Source: an uncultured Myxococcales bacterium (GTDB lineage: Bacteria; Myxococcota; Myxococcia; Myxococcales; Myxococcaceae). From it: a stretch of DNA of 64,000 nt. A model generated the notes under the pieces. The model was not told the DNA's origin, did no database searches, and saw only the letters and a list, made by a program, of their open reading frames with translations. Both the position numbers and the translations under genes were made by a program. This document shows positions 20,411 to 28,615 of the stretch, in pieces. Numbering within the stretch: position 1 is the first letter of the stretch; every line of letters begins with the position of its first letter. The stretch lies in the NCBI GenBank assembly GCA_937980205.1, contig CALJKW010000020.1, positions 12,311 to 76,310 on the forward strand, read 5' to 3'.

Positions 20411-20494
20411 AAAATGGGGACAGGCTGCTTTTCCGCGCTCCCCGAGCTCATCGGACGCCGGCGGTGCTGCGGAAGAGGTGCCTGTCCCCATTTC
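20411..20494. repeat. REP-like inverted repeat
   Basis: Long inverted repeat with arms 20411-20436 and 20469-20494, about 22 of 26 positions paired, around a 32-base centre. Each arm contains the core AAATGGGGACAGGC near its outer end and CTTCCGC-like bases at its inner end. It sits exactly between the stop codon of the oxidoreductase gene (20495-20497) and the TTG start of the LMF1-like gene. The core is shared with elements at 6933 and 58598. Confidence 0.85.
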
Positions 20495-21469
20495 CTACGG
20501 AACGAGCAAGAGCTTGCCCTTCACGGCGCGTCGCTCGAGCCGCTCGATCGCTTCAGTCGCCCGCGCAAAGGGCAACGTCCCGTCGACGTGCGGCTTCAGC
20601 TTGCCCGCTGCCACCCAGTCCAACACCTGCTTCAGGTTCGCGCGGTTCTTCTCGACCTCCCGCATCGCGAACTGGCCCCAGAAGACGCCGAGCACGTCGC
20701 AGCCCTTCAGCAAGAGCAGGTTGAGCGGCATCTTCGGAATCTCTCCAGCCGCGAAGCCGACGACGAGGAAGCGGCCCTGCCACGCGATGGCGCGCAGCGC
20801 GGGCTCGCTGTAGGGGCCGCCGACGGCGTCGTAGATGACGTTGGCTCCGTCGCCGTTGGTGAGCGCCTTCACGCGCTCTTTGAGATCTTCCGTCGCGTAG
20901 CAGATGCCCTCGTCGGCGCCCTGCTCGCGGCAGAAGGCGACCTTCTCGGGCGTGCCGGCTGCGGCGATGACGCGCGCGCCGAGCGCCTTGCCGAGCTGAA
21001 TGGCGGAGACTCCGGTGCCGCCGGCGGCGCCGAGCACGAGCAGCGTCTCGTTGGGCTTCAGCTCGGCCCGGTCGACGAGCGCGTGGTACGTCGTGCCGTA
21101 GGTGAGCGTGGTGGCGGCGGCGGTCTCGAAGCTCACCGCGTCCGGCAGCTTCACCGCGGCGAGCGCGTTGACGACGACCTCTTCGGCGAACGCGCCGTTC
21201 ACCATCGTGGCGGCGACGCGATCTCCGACCTTCAGGGACGTGACTGAAGACCCGACCTTCGAGACGACGCCGGCGGCCTCTCCTCCGGGGATGAACGGGG
21301 GCTCGGGCTTGAACTGGTACTTGCCGTAGCTGATGAGCACGTCGGGGAAGTTGATGCCGGCGGCGCGGACGGAGATGCGGACCTCATCGTCGTCCGGCTC
21401 GGGCAGCGGCAGCTCGTCGACCTTCAACGCCTTCGGACCCGTCAGCTCGTGGACTCGCACGGCACGCAT
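20495..21469 (-). CDS. NADPH:quinone oxidoreductase-like MDR enzyme
   Basis: Zinc-free medium-chain dehydrogenase of 324 residues, cytoplasmic. It has the GroES-like N-terminal domain (AAGINFPDVLISYGKYQFKP and PFIPGGEAAGVV), the Rossmann nucleotide loop VLGAAGGTGVSAIQ, and the family sequence LTYGTTYHAL before it. There are no catalytic zinc-binding Cys/His. Members reduce quinones or alpha,beta-unsaturated carbonyl or enoyl-CoA substrates with NADPH. The ATG at 21469 is divergent from the lipoprotein gene at 21526, leaving only 56 bases for both promoters. Confidence 0.9.
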   Translation of the reverse strand: MRAVRVHELTGPKALKVDELPLPEPDDDEVRISVRAAGINFPDVLISYGKYQFKPEPPFIPGGEAAGVVSKVGSSVTSLKVGDRVAATMVNGAFAEEVVVNALAAVKLPDAVSFETAAATTLTYGTTYHALVDRAELKPNETLLVLGAAGGTGVSAIQLGKALGARVIAAAGTPEKVAFCREQGADEGICYATEDLKERVKALTNGDGANVIYDAVGGPYSEPALRAIAWQGRFLVVGFAAGEIPKMPLNLLLLKGCDVLGVFWGQFAMREVEKNRANLKQVLDWVAAGKLKPHVDGTLPFARATEAIERLERRAVKGKLLLVP

Positions 21470-21525
21470 GCAGGCTGCTTACCATTACTGGCACACCCGG
21501 CCGGGCACGCTACGCTCACCGCCGC

Positions 21526-22422
21526 TTGTTCCGCGCCGTCGCCTTGGCCGTCGCGCTGCTGTGCCTGTCGTGCGGGCCGAAGTCCGCGTCCGCGCGCCGT
21601 GCCCACAGCCAGCAGCTCGCCGACGACGCGGACGAAGAGCTCTCCCGCGCCGAGCGCTCGATGGCCGAGCTCGACGCCGACGAGGCGGGCAAGGCCATCG
21701 CGAAGGCGAAGAAGATCCTCACCGACCCCGACGCGCAGCTCTACCCCGAGTACGAGATGCTGCTCAGCCGCGCGAAGGAGGACGAGGCGAAGCTGCCCGA
21801 CGTGCGCAAGGCGAAGGAGATCAAGGAGCTTCAAGCCGCGATCACCAAGGCGAAGGAGAAGATCGAAGAGCGCCTCGGCGCCCTGAAGAAGGCCTCCAAG
21901 GCCCTCGACGCGCCCGGGGTCGAGAAGGCCGCCATCGACGACGCGAGCGGCATCGCCCAGGAGGTCTCCGACGCGCTCAAGGAGGCCGCCGAGCTCGAGA
22001 AGAAGGACAAGGCGTACGCCGAGTGGGCGAAGGCGCGGCGCGAGACGCTCGACAAGGCGAAGGAGCCGGTCACCCTCGCGAAGGCGCGGGTGGACTTCAT
22101 GGAAGGCCCGGCCGCGCTGCGCGAGAAGGCGCAGGAGCGGTTCAAGGCCGCGCGCGGCGAGAAGGCGCGCGCCGACAAGGCAGCCGGCTTCACCCAGGCG
22201 AAGAAGCTCTACGAGCAGTGCCAGGACGCCTGCCGCAAGGCGCTGACCGCGAACCCGGCGATCTCGCGGCTGCCCATCCTCGCGTCGGGGAAGAAGACCA
22301 CCCCCGAGGCGCTCGACACCGCGTGCAGCGCCGAGTGGCAGGACGTCGACAAGGCCGAGAAGAAGCTGCCGCCCGAGAAGGCCGCTCCTCCGCCGGGCAA
22401 GCCCCCGAAGAAGAAGAAGTGA
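21526..22422 (+). CDS. Coiled-coil lipoprotein
   Basis: Lipoprotein of 298 residues that starts with TTG at 21526 (no ATG or GTG fits). The signal FRAVALAVALLCLSCGPKS ends at a lipobox Cys. The mature protein is almost entirely helical and rich in Ala, Lys and Glu (for example KAKEIKELQAAITKAKEKIEERL), predicting long coiled coils, and ends in a Pro/Lys tail. It contains a few Cys near the end (YEQCQDACRKAL, DTACSAEW). No family is recognised. It may span or stiffen the periplasm, but that is inference from composition only. Confidence 0.72.
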   Translation: MFRAVALAVALLCLSCGPKSASARRAHSQQLADDADEELSRAERSMAELDADEAGKAIAKAKKILTDPDAQLYPEYEMLLSRAKEDEAKLPDVRKAKEIKELQAAITKAKEKIEERLGALKKASKALDAPGVEKAAIDDASGIAQEVSDALKEAAELEKKDKAYAEWAKARRETLDKAKEPVTLAKARVDFMEGPAALREKAQERFKAARGEKARADKAAGFTQAKKLYEQCQDACRKALTANPAISRLPILASGKKTTPEALDTACSAEWQDVDKAEKKLPPEKAAPPPGKPPKKKK

Positions 22423-22446
22423 GCGCTGCCCGGCGCGGAGCAGCGC
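22423..22446 (+). terminator. Hairpin after coiled-coil lipoprotein gene
   Basis: A seven-base perfect stem GCGCTGC / GCAGCGC encloses ten bases directly after the stop codon at 22422. No T tract follows, so it is a candidate rather than a typical intrinsic terminator. A second small palindrome, GAGACGCAGTCTC (22447-22459), follows; 13 bases from it (GACGCAGTCTCCC) recur inside the NRPS gene at 36611. Confidence 0.4.
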
Positions 22447-22501
22447 GAGACGCAGTCTCCCCGTAGGCCGAGCAGCACAAGTGAAGTAGAAGCAGGCCCG
22501 C

Positions 22502-23905
22502 TTGGCGAAGCTGTCGACAACGCTGTTCGGCGAGACCTTCTCGTTCCGATCGATCAAAGAAGTGCTGGCGAAGGCGAACGAGCCTCGCTCGGGCGACGTG
22601 CAGGCCGGCCTCGCCGCGACGTCGATGCGCGAGATGGCGGCGGCGAAGCTGGTGCTCTCCGAGCTCACCTGCAAGGAGCTGCGCGAGAACCCCGCGGTCC
22701 CCTACGAGCGCGACGAGGTCACGCGCGTCGTCGAAGACGCGATGTCGCAGCCGCTCGCGGCGCGCGCGTACAAGAAGATCTGCGGGTGGTCGGTGGCCCA
22801 GCTGCGCGAGTGGATCCTCGACAGCAAGACGACCGGCGACGAGGTGAACGACGTCACGCCGGGGCTCACGCCCGAGATGGCGGCCGCCGTCGCCAAGCTG
22901 ATGTCGAACATGGACCTCGTGATGGCGGGCCGGAAGATCCGCGTCGTCGCGCGGTGCAACAACACCATCGGCCTCGAGGGCCGCATCTCGAGCCGCCTGC
23001 AGCCGAACCACCCGCGCGACGAGGTCGAGGGCGTGCTCGCCGCGGTGAAAGACGGCCTCTCGTACGGCAACGGAGACGCCGTCATCGGCGTGAACCCCTC
23101 GACCGACGACGTCGGCAAGTGCGCCGACATCTTGAAGGGCGTGAAGGACCTGATGCGGAAGTACCGCATCCCGACGCAGAACTGCGTGCTGGCGCACCTC
23201 ACCGTGCAGATGGAGGCGATGGCGAAGCACGGGGCTCCGCTCGACCTCATGTTCCAGTCGATCGCCGGCAGCGAGGGCGCGAACAAGAACTTCGGCGTGA
23301 CGGTGAAGCTGCTCGACGAGGCGTGGGACCTCACGAAGCGCGAGGGCACCGCGAAGGGCCCCAACGTCATGTACTTCGAGACGGGGCAGGGCACCGCGCT
23401 GTCCGCGAACGCGCACCACGACACCGACCAGGTCACCATGGAGGCCCGCGCCTACGGGCTCGCGCGCCGCTACAAGCCGTTCCTCTTGAACTCGGTCGTC
23501 GGCTTCATCGGCCCCGAGTACCTGCGCGACGCGAAGCAGATCACCCGCGCGGGCTTGGAGGACCACTTCATGGGCAAGCTCATGGGCATCCCGATGGGCT
23601 GCGACGCCTGCTACACGAACCACGCGAACAGCGATCAGAACGACCAGGAGAACCTGGAGATGCTGCTCGCGATGGCCGGCGTCAATTACCTGATGGGCAT
23701 CCCCATGGGGGATGACCTGATGCTGAACTACCAGACGACCTCGTTTCACAACAACGCGGCGCTGCGCGAGATCCTGCACCTGAGGCCCGCGCCCGAGTTC
23801 GAGGAGTGGCTCACCTCGATGGGCCTGTGGCGCAACGGGCGGCTGACGTCGGCGGCCGGTGATGCGAGCGTGTTCGCGACGAAGGTGAGGCGGAAGACGG
23901 CGTAG
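22502..23905 (+). CDS. eutB: Ethanolamine ammonia-lyase, heavy chain
   Basis: Catalytic subunit of the adenosylcobalamin-dependent ethanolamine ammonia-lyase, which turns ethanolamine into acetaldehyde and ammonia. The 467 residues match the family along its full length, with characteristic stretches such as VVARCNNTIGLEGR, GVNPSTDDV, MFQSIAGSEG, MYFETGQGTALSA and GCDACYTNHANSDQND. Start is TTG at 22502 (MAKLSTTLFGETF), and the usual family start fits this. It pairs with EutC at 24378, but here a small antisense gene remnant separates the two subunits, which normally lie back to back. Confidence 0.97.
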   Translation: MAKLSTTLFGETFSFRSIKEVLAKANEPRSGDVQAGLAATSMREMAAAKLVLSELTCKELRENPAVPYERDEVTRVVEDAMSQPLAARAYKKICGWSVAQLREWILDSKTTGDEVNDVTPGLTPEMAAAVAKLMSNMDLVMAGRKIRVVARCNNTIGLEGRISSRLQPNHPRDEVEGVLAAVKDGLSYGNGDAVIGVNPSTDDVGKCADILKGVKDLMRKYRIPTQNCVLAHLTVQMEAMAKHGAPLDLMFQSIAGSEGANKNFGVTVKLLDEAWDLTKREGTAKGPNVMYFETGQGTALSANAHHDTDQVTMEARAYGLARRYKPFLLNSVVGFIGPEYLRDAKQITRAGLEDHFMGKLMGIPMGCDACYTNHANSDQNDQENLEMLLAMAGVNYLMGIPMGDDLMLNYQTTSFHNNAALREILHLRPAPEFEEWLTSMGLWRNGRLTSAAGDASVFATKVRRKTA

Positions 23906-23928
23906 GTGGTCACAGATCGTGACCACCT
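23904..23928. terminator. Palindrome overlapping the eutB stop, possible bidirectional terminator
   Basis: Perfect ten-base arms AGGTGGTCAC and GTGACCACCT with the loop AGATC. It overlaps the eutB stop codon (23903-23905) on one side and the stop of the antisense ORF6N remnant (23928-23930) on the other, as a convergent terminator would. No T tract is present. It is nearly identical in outline to the palindrome at 24203, so it may instead be a protein-binding site. Confidence 0.5.
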
Positions 23929-24323
23929 CACCGGAAGCCGATCGGCGCCTTCGCCGCGTCACCGAGCAGGCCACGCAACGCGTCGAACACGACCTTGAAC
24001 TTCTTGTCGTAGCGCCGCTCGAGCGCGTCGATCTTCTTCGCGAGGTCGCCGTGCGCGGCGGCCGCGTTGCGCAGGCTCATGAACGCGCGGACGACGTGAA
24101 CGCTGACGCTCACTGCGCGCGGGCTGTTGAGGACGTTCGCCGCCATGAGCGCGCCGTGCTGTGTGAAGGCGAGCGGCAGACTCGGCGAGAACTTGAGGGC
24201 TCTGAGGTGGTCGCAATTTGCGACCACCTCATCGCGCTCGGCAGTGGTGAGCGTGAAGCAGAAGTCGGGCGGGAACCGGTCTCGGTTGCGCTTCACCTGC
24301 TCGTTGAGGCGCTTCGTCGCGGT
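23928..24323 (-). pseudogene. ORF6N-domain protein remnant, N-terminus missing
   Basis: Antisense remnant between eutB and eutC. The readable part begins at TATKRLNEQVKRNRDRFPPDFCF and continues EVVANCDHL ... LAFTQHGALMAANVLNSPRAV ... VVRAF, which is the second half of the ORF6N (phage/KilA-N type DNA-binding) domain followed by a short coiled tail. The first 30-40 residues of the domain (the part with the conserved LA.LYGV segment) are not recognisable upstream. A GTG at 24296 could still yield a 122-residue product. ORF6N genes are usually phage- or mobile-element-derived, so this looks like an acquired fragment inside the eut locus. Whether it is still expressed is unknown. Confidence 0.6.
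24203..24231. repeat. 29-base perfect palindrome inside the ORF6N remnant
   Basis: Arms TGAGGTGGTCGCAA and TTGCGACCACCTCA around one central T. On the minus strand it encodes the conserved ORF6N peptide EVVANCDHL, so part of the symmetry is a consequence of that peptide, but the symmetry extends beyond it. Its 25-base core differs from the palindrome at 23904 mainly in the central seven positions. Confidence 0.7.
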
Positions 24324-24377
24324 GTTCTCACGCGGTGAGAGTGCATTTGCCCAGACGGTGCTAAACCGCAGCGCGTC

Positions 24378-25262
24378 GTGGTCGACCCAGCGCAGATCGA
24401 AGAGCTCGTCCGGCAGGTGCTCCGCCAGGAGCTCGCGAAGGCCGGCGAGGCGGCGATTCCCTCACCGTCGGGCACTCCCGCGCCGGCGCCGTGCGACGAC
24501 GAGGGCTGCGCGCCGCGCGTGGTGAAGCCGCCGGTGCCGCGCGACGGCCGCGAGCTCGAGCGCATCGTCGGCGCGACGCCCGCGCGCATCGTTCAGGGCC
24601 GCACCGGCACGCGGTACCTCACCCGCGTCTACGTCGGCATCCGCGCCGAGCACGCCATCGCGCTCGACGCCGTGCACAGCGAGGTCCCGAAAGACTTCCC
24701 CGCGCAGCTCGGCGCGCTCTCGCTCGAGACGCGCGCGAAGGACAAGGAAGACTTCCTGCTGTTCCCCGATCACGGCCGGCGCCTGTCCGACGCGAGCCGC
24801 CAGCTGCTCGAGCGCGAGGCGACGAAGGGCGTCGACGTGCAGGTGATCGCCGCCGACGGCCTCGCGGCGTGGGCGATCCTCGAGCAGGGCAAAGAGCTGG
24901 TGCCTGCGCTGGTCAAAGAGCTCAACGCCGTCGGCCTCACCACCGGCCGCCCGCTCTTCGTGCACCGCGCCCGCATCGGAGTGCAGGACGAGATCGGAGT
25001 CCTCACCCACGCGAAGTCGACCATCATCCTCGTCGGCGAGCGGCCGGGCTTAGGCACGGGCGACTCGCTGTCCATCTACACCGCGTACGCGCCGCGCCTG
25101 AACCAGGACAACGCCGAGAAGAACTGCATCTCGAACATCCGCCCGCTCGGGCTGCCGATTCACGCCGCCGCCGCCGAGTGCGCGCAGCTCATGCGCCGCA
25201 CCTTCGACGCGGGCGGCGGGGGCCTGAACCTCGTGAGGCCCGTGCGGGACTTGAGGCGATGA
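24378..25262 (+). CDS. eutC: Ethanolamine ammonia-lyase, light chain
   Basis: Cobalamin-binding small subunit of ethanolamine ammonia-lyase, 294 residues. The start GTG at 24378 gives VVDPAQIEELVRQVLRQEL, then a Pro-rich spacer, and the conserved body includes GRTGTRYLT, FLLFPDHGRRLSDA, VFVHRARIGVQDEIG-like sequence, LVGERPGLGTGDSLS and NCISNIRPLG. The family's usual length is about 295. The TGA stop overlaps the ATG of the next gene (ATGA), so eutC and eutL are translationally coupled. Confidence 0.96.
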   Translation: MVDPAQIEELVRQVLRQELAKAGEAAIPSPSGTPAPAPCDDEGCAPRVVKPPVPRDGRELERIVGATPARIVQGRTGTRYLTRVYVGIRAEHAIALDAVHSEVPKDFPAQLGALSLETRAKDKEDFLLFPDHGRRLSDASRQLLEREATKGVDVQVIAADGLAAWAILEQGKELVPALVKELNAVGLTTGRPLFVHRARIGVQDEIGVLTHAKSTIILVGERPGLGTGDSLSIYTAYAPRLNQDNAEKNCISNIRPLGLPIHAAAAECAQLMRRTFDAGGGGLNLVRPVRDLRR

Positions 25263-25945
25263 AGCGCGTCGAGCTCTGGCCCCGGCTGCTCGCGTGCCGG
25301 CAGATCGATCAGGTCGACGCCCAGCTCTCCGCGGCGCTCGCGCTCGACCCGAAGCGCCACACGGCGGTCGGGCTCGTCACCTGCGATCAAGACGACTCGA
25401 TGTACGTGGCGCTCGATCACGCGACGAAGTTCGCGAACGTCGACGTCATGTTCGGGCAGAGCTTCTACGCCGGCTCGAAGCACGCGTCGGGGCCGTACTC
25501 GGGAGAGATCCTCGGCATCCTCGGCGGGCGCGACCCCGACGAGATCGCCGAAGGCCTGCTCGCGGTGCGCGAGGCGCTGAAGGTCGTGCGCTTCCAGACG
25601 TTCGAGGGCCCGGCCGACAGCCAGCCCGCCTTCCTCGCGCACGTCATCGCCGAGACGGGCCGCTACCTGGCGCCGCAGGCGGGCATCGCGCCGGGGGCGC
25701 CGATGGCGTACCTCATCGCTCCGCCGCTCGAGGCGGTCGTGGCCGTCGACGCCGCGCTGAAAGCCGCTCCGGTCAAGCTGGGGAAGTGGATTCCGCCGCC
25801 GTCGGAGACGAACTTCGCCGGCGCGTTTCTCACCGGCGAGCTGCACCACCTCGAGGCCTCGCGCGACGCGTTCGTCGAGGCCGTCGAGGCCGTGGCGCAC
25901 AGCCCGCTCGCCGCAGCGCGTCGGCCCGATCGCGAGCGGCGCTGA
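25259..25945 (+). CDS. eutL: Ethanolamine microcompartment shell protein EutL
   Basis: Protein of 228 residues with the double-BMC (trimeric shell) fold of EutL. Recognisable stretches are LGLVTCDQDDSMYVALDHATKFANV, FYAGSKHASGPYSGEILGIL and the second-half repeat PGAPMAYLIAPPLEAVVAVDAALKAAPVKL. In gut bacteria EutL forms pores in the shell of the ethanolamine metabolosome together with EutM, EutN, EutK and EutS. None of those hexamer or pentamer shell genes, nor eutA, eutE, eutG or eutH, is in this window. It overlaps eutC by four bases and is followed by a strong hairpin, so the operon ends here. Confidence 0.93.
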   Translation: MKRVELWPRLLACRQIDQVDAQLSAALALDPKRHTAVGLVTCDQDDSMYVALDHATKFANVDVMFGQSFYAGSKHASGPYSGEILGILGGRDPDEIAEGLLAVREALKVVRFQTFEGPADSQPAFLAHVIAETGRYLAPQAGIAPGAPMAYLIAPPLEAVVAVDAALKAAPVKLGKWIPPPSETNFAGAFLTGELHHLEASRDAFVEAVEAVAHSPLAAARRPDRERR

Positions 25946-25971
25946 GCGTTGCCCACCGGAGTGGGCAACGC
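25946..25971 (+). terminator. Strong hairpin after eutL
   Basis: Perfect 11-base arms GCGTTGCCCAC / GTGGGCAACGC around the loop CGGA begin on the base after the eutL stop codon. The following bases are CCTCTCC rather than a T run, but stem stability and position strongly suggest the end of the eut transcript. Confidence 0.7.
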
Positions 25972-26071
25972 CCTCTCCAGAGCGCATGAAGCGCAACGCC
26001 CCTCTCCACGAGTTCCGCGTGGTTGCGCCCGCAAACGGACGGCGAGCTTCCTGCAGTCATCTGCGCCGCCC

Positions 26072-27103
26072 ATGTCCTCTTCCGTGAAACCGCAATCGAT
26101 CCCGGCGACGATGGGCCTTCCGGTCTCCGAGCTGCTCGTCGGCCACCTCGGGCGCCTGCCCGTCGAGGTCGCGCTCGGCATCGTCCAGCGCGCCGCCCTG
26201 CTGCTGCAGCACGCGCACGACGCCGGCGTCGTCCACGGCGCGCTGAGCCCGCACGCCATCTGGCTCTCCGCGCGCGGAGAGGTGTGGCTCGAGTGGCACC
26301 CGCAGCGCTCTCCGGTTCACCGCAGCCTGCCGCCCGAGCTGCGCCAGGCAGAAGAGCCGCGCATCGCCTCGGACGTCTACGCGCTCGCGGCCGTCGCGTA
26401 CGAGCTGCTCACCGGGCTCTCCATCTCGCGCGCGTGGGCGAAGGCGCCGCTCGTTCATCTGCAGGACGTCGCCTCGGTGAAGCACTTCAACCCGGTCGTG
26501 CCGTCGACGGCCGACACGATCATCACGCTCGCGCTCGCCCGGCACCCGTCCGATCGCCCGTCGCGCATCGACTCGATCGCCGGCGCCTGTGAGCCCGCGC
26601 CGTACTGGGAACAGACGCTCGCCGCCATGATCGCCGACCCGTTCTTCTCGCCCGCGCTGCGCGATCTGCCGGTGACGTGCGAGCGCGCCGCGTTCGCCGC
26701 GCCTGCGCCCGCGCCTTCGCTTCCCCCACCTGCGCCGCTGCAGCGGCCCTCGCCGCCCCGGCTCGTCGCCGCTCCCGTCGCGCCCGCGAACGACGACGAC
26801 GAAGACGAGGACCGGCCGTCGTCGACTCCGCTCATCAAGATCATGATCGCGACGGTGATCGCCGCGGCCGCCAGCCTCGCGCTCTGCCTCGGGGCCTCGC
26901 GCCTCGGCGCCGATGCCGGCGGGCGCGCCGCGCAGGCCTCGCATCCGCTCGTGAACGCCCCGAAGGTCGTCGCGGCCCCCGTCGCGCCGGCGCCTCCGCC
27001 GGTCGTGGAGGCGCCGAAGGTCGAGAAGCCGAAGGCGAAGGTGAAGGCCGACCGTCACCCCGGCAAGCGCCACGGATCGAAGACGAAGCGCAAGTCCCGC
27101 TGA
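26072..27103 (+). CDS. Membrane-anchored pseudokinase (Ser/Thr kinase C-lobe only)
   Basis: Protein of 343 residues derived from a eukaryotic-like Ser/Thr kinase. Only the C-lobe is recognisable: HAHDAGVVHGALSPHAIWL replaces the HRDLKP.N catalytic loop, so the catalytic Asp is gone; no DFG is present (EVWLEWH instead); PPEL and IASDVYALAAVAYELLTG keep the APE and SDV.SLG structural motifs. There is no Gly-rich loop or VAIK lysine. After a Pro-rich linker comes an acidic patch, one transmembrane helix (IKIMIATVIAAAASLALCLG) and a basic Pro/Lys tail outside. It cannot be an active kinase; a scaffold or sensor role is inference. Confidence 0.78.
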   Translation: MSSSVKPQSIPATMGLPVSELLVGHLGRLPVEVALGIVQRAALLLQHAHDAGVVHGALSPHAIWLSARGEVWLEWHPQRSPVHRSLPPELRQAEEPRIASDVYALAAVAYELLTGLSISRAWAKAPLVHLQDVASVKHFNPVVPSTADTIITLALARHPSDRPSRIDSIAGACEPAPYWEQTLAAMIADPFFSPALRDLPVTCERAAFAAPAPAPSLPPPAPLQRPSPPRLVAAPVAPANDDDEDEDRPSSTPLIKIMIATVIAAAASLALCLGASRLGADAGGRAAQASHPLVNAPKVVAAPVAPAPPPVVEAPKVEKPKAKVKADRHPGKRHGSKTKRKSR

Positions 27104-27127
27104 ACGGTGCTAGAGGCGGCCCCCAGT

Positions 27128-28615
27128 ATGAACCGTCGCCTCGGCTTCCTCGTTGCCGCTGCGTTCTTCACTGCATGTCCGTCCGAGAAGTCGACCTCGG
27201 CGGCCGACGCTGGAGCCGCGGCGGGCGACGTCACGCTCACGCTGCTCATCACCGGCGCCGAAAACGGCTACCTGCTCGCCAGCCCGGACGACAACGGCAC
27301 GATGCGCGGCGGCGCGGCGCAGATGCTCGGCCGCTGGGTGAAGAAGGAAGGCCACTGCGCCGGCCCGCTGAAGGCAGGCGGCGCGCCCGCGTGCGACGAC
27401 GGCGCCACGCTCGTGCTCTCGACCGGAGACAACGCGAACGGTGCTGCCATCTCGACCTTCTTCCACGGCCAGCCCACCGCCGAGCTCATGGCCCACATGG
27501 GCTACGCCGCGAGCGCGTTCGGCAACCACGAGCTCGACTTCGACGTCGAGACGTACGTGAAGAACCGCGAGCTCTCGGGCGTGCGCTACCTCGCCGCCAA
27601 CATCGGCGTCGCGGAAGCTGCGAGGCGCTTGAAGCTCGAGCCGTACGCCATCTTCGAGCGCCGCGGCGTGAAGGTCGGTGTCGTCGGGCTCTCCAACCGC
27701 CGCGCGCCGCAGACGATGATGCAGGGGCGCTTCGAGGGCCTCGAGGTCCTCGACCAGGAGCAGAAGCTCGACGAGCACATCCCCGAGCTGTGGGACAAAG
27801 GCATCTCGGCGCTCGTCGTCATCATGGACGGCTGCCTCGACGCGATGCCGCCGCTGCTCGAGAAGCACCCGACGTGGAAGATCTCGGTCGTCGCGGGCCG
27901 CAAGTGCGAGCAGCCGTGGCCGGCTCACGTCGGCGGCACGCAGCTCGTCTACCCGGGGCGCCACCTCTACGAATACGCGCGCGTGAAGCTGAAGCTCGAC
28001 CCGTCGAAGCCGGTCGGCGCGCGGCTGCTCTCGGCGAAGGCCGAGCTCGTGCCCGTCATCGACGGCCCCGACGCGCCCGAGGCCGACGCGGCCGCGGTGA
28101 AGATGCTCGTGCCGTGGAAGCAGAAGCTCGACGAGGCCCTCGGGCAGAACCTCGGCTACACCGACAAGGGCATCGAGCAGACGAGCGACCTGATGTACCG
28201 GTGGATCGGCACCGCCCTGCGCGAGCACCTCAAGACCGACGTCGCGATCGTGAACCGCAAGGGCGTGCGCATGAACCTGCCGAGCGGCAACGTCACCGCC
28301 GAGTCCATCTACAACCTCATCCCGTTCGAGAACTCGGTGGTGAAGGCCAAGGTGAACGGCGAGCAGCTCAAGAAGCTGCTGGACAACCCCGAAGCGCGCG
28401 CGACGGGAGTGCCGAAGAAGATCGACCCGAAGGCGACGTACACGGTGGCCACGACCGACTACCAGTACTTCGGCGGCGACGGCTTCACGTTCGCCGAGGC
28501 CGACCCGAACGCCGAGTTCACCGGGGTGATGTGGCAGACCGCCGTCATCGAGTGGACGAAGAAGGTCGCGAGCGACGCCGACAAGCCGCTCGAGAAGCTG
28601 CTCGCCGAAAAGTGA
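27128..28615 (+). CDS. 5'-nucleotidase-like lipoprotein, probably catalytically degenerate
   Basis: Lipoprotein of 495 residues with the two-domain 5'-nucleotidase/UshA layout. The signal MNRRLGFLVAAAFFTAC starts at ATG 27128. In the metallophosphatase domain GNHELDFD is intact, but the first ligand motif TND.HG reads TGAENG, the DAGD motif reads STGD, and GHTH is replaced by AGRKCE. The C-terminal nucleotide-binding domain is well preserved (GNVTAESIYNLIPFENSVV, TTDYQYFGGDGF). I infer it binds nucleotide-like ligands without efficient hydrolysis. It overlaps the next gene by four bases. Confidence 0.8.
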   Translation: MNRRLGFLVAAAFFTACPSEKSTSAADAGAAAGDVTLTLLITGAENGYLLASPDDNGTMRGGAAQMLGRWVKKEGHCAGPLKAGGAPACDDGATLVLSTGDNANGAAISTFFHGQPTAELMAHMGYAASAFGNHELDFDVETYVKNRELSGVRYLAANIGVAEAARRLKLEPYAIFERRGVKVGVVGLSNRRAPQTMMQGRFEGLEVLDQEQKLDEHIPELWDKGISALVVIMDGCLDAMPPLLEKHPTWKISVVAGRKCEQPWPAHVGGTQLVYPGRHLYEYARVKLKLDPSKPVGARLLSAKAELVPVIDGPDAPEADAAAVKMLVPWKQKLDEALGQNLGYTDKGIEQTSDLMYRWIGTALREHLKTDVAIVNRKGVRMNLPSGNVTAESIYNLIPFENSVVKAKVNGEQLKKLLDNPEARATGVPKKIDPKATYTVATTDYQYFGGDGFTFAEADPNAEFTGVMWQTAVIEWTKKVASDADKPLEKLLAEK

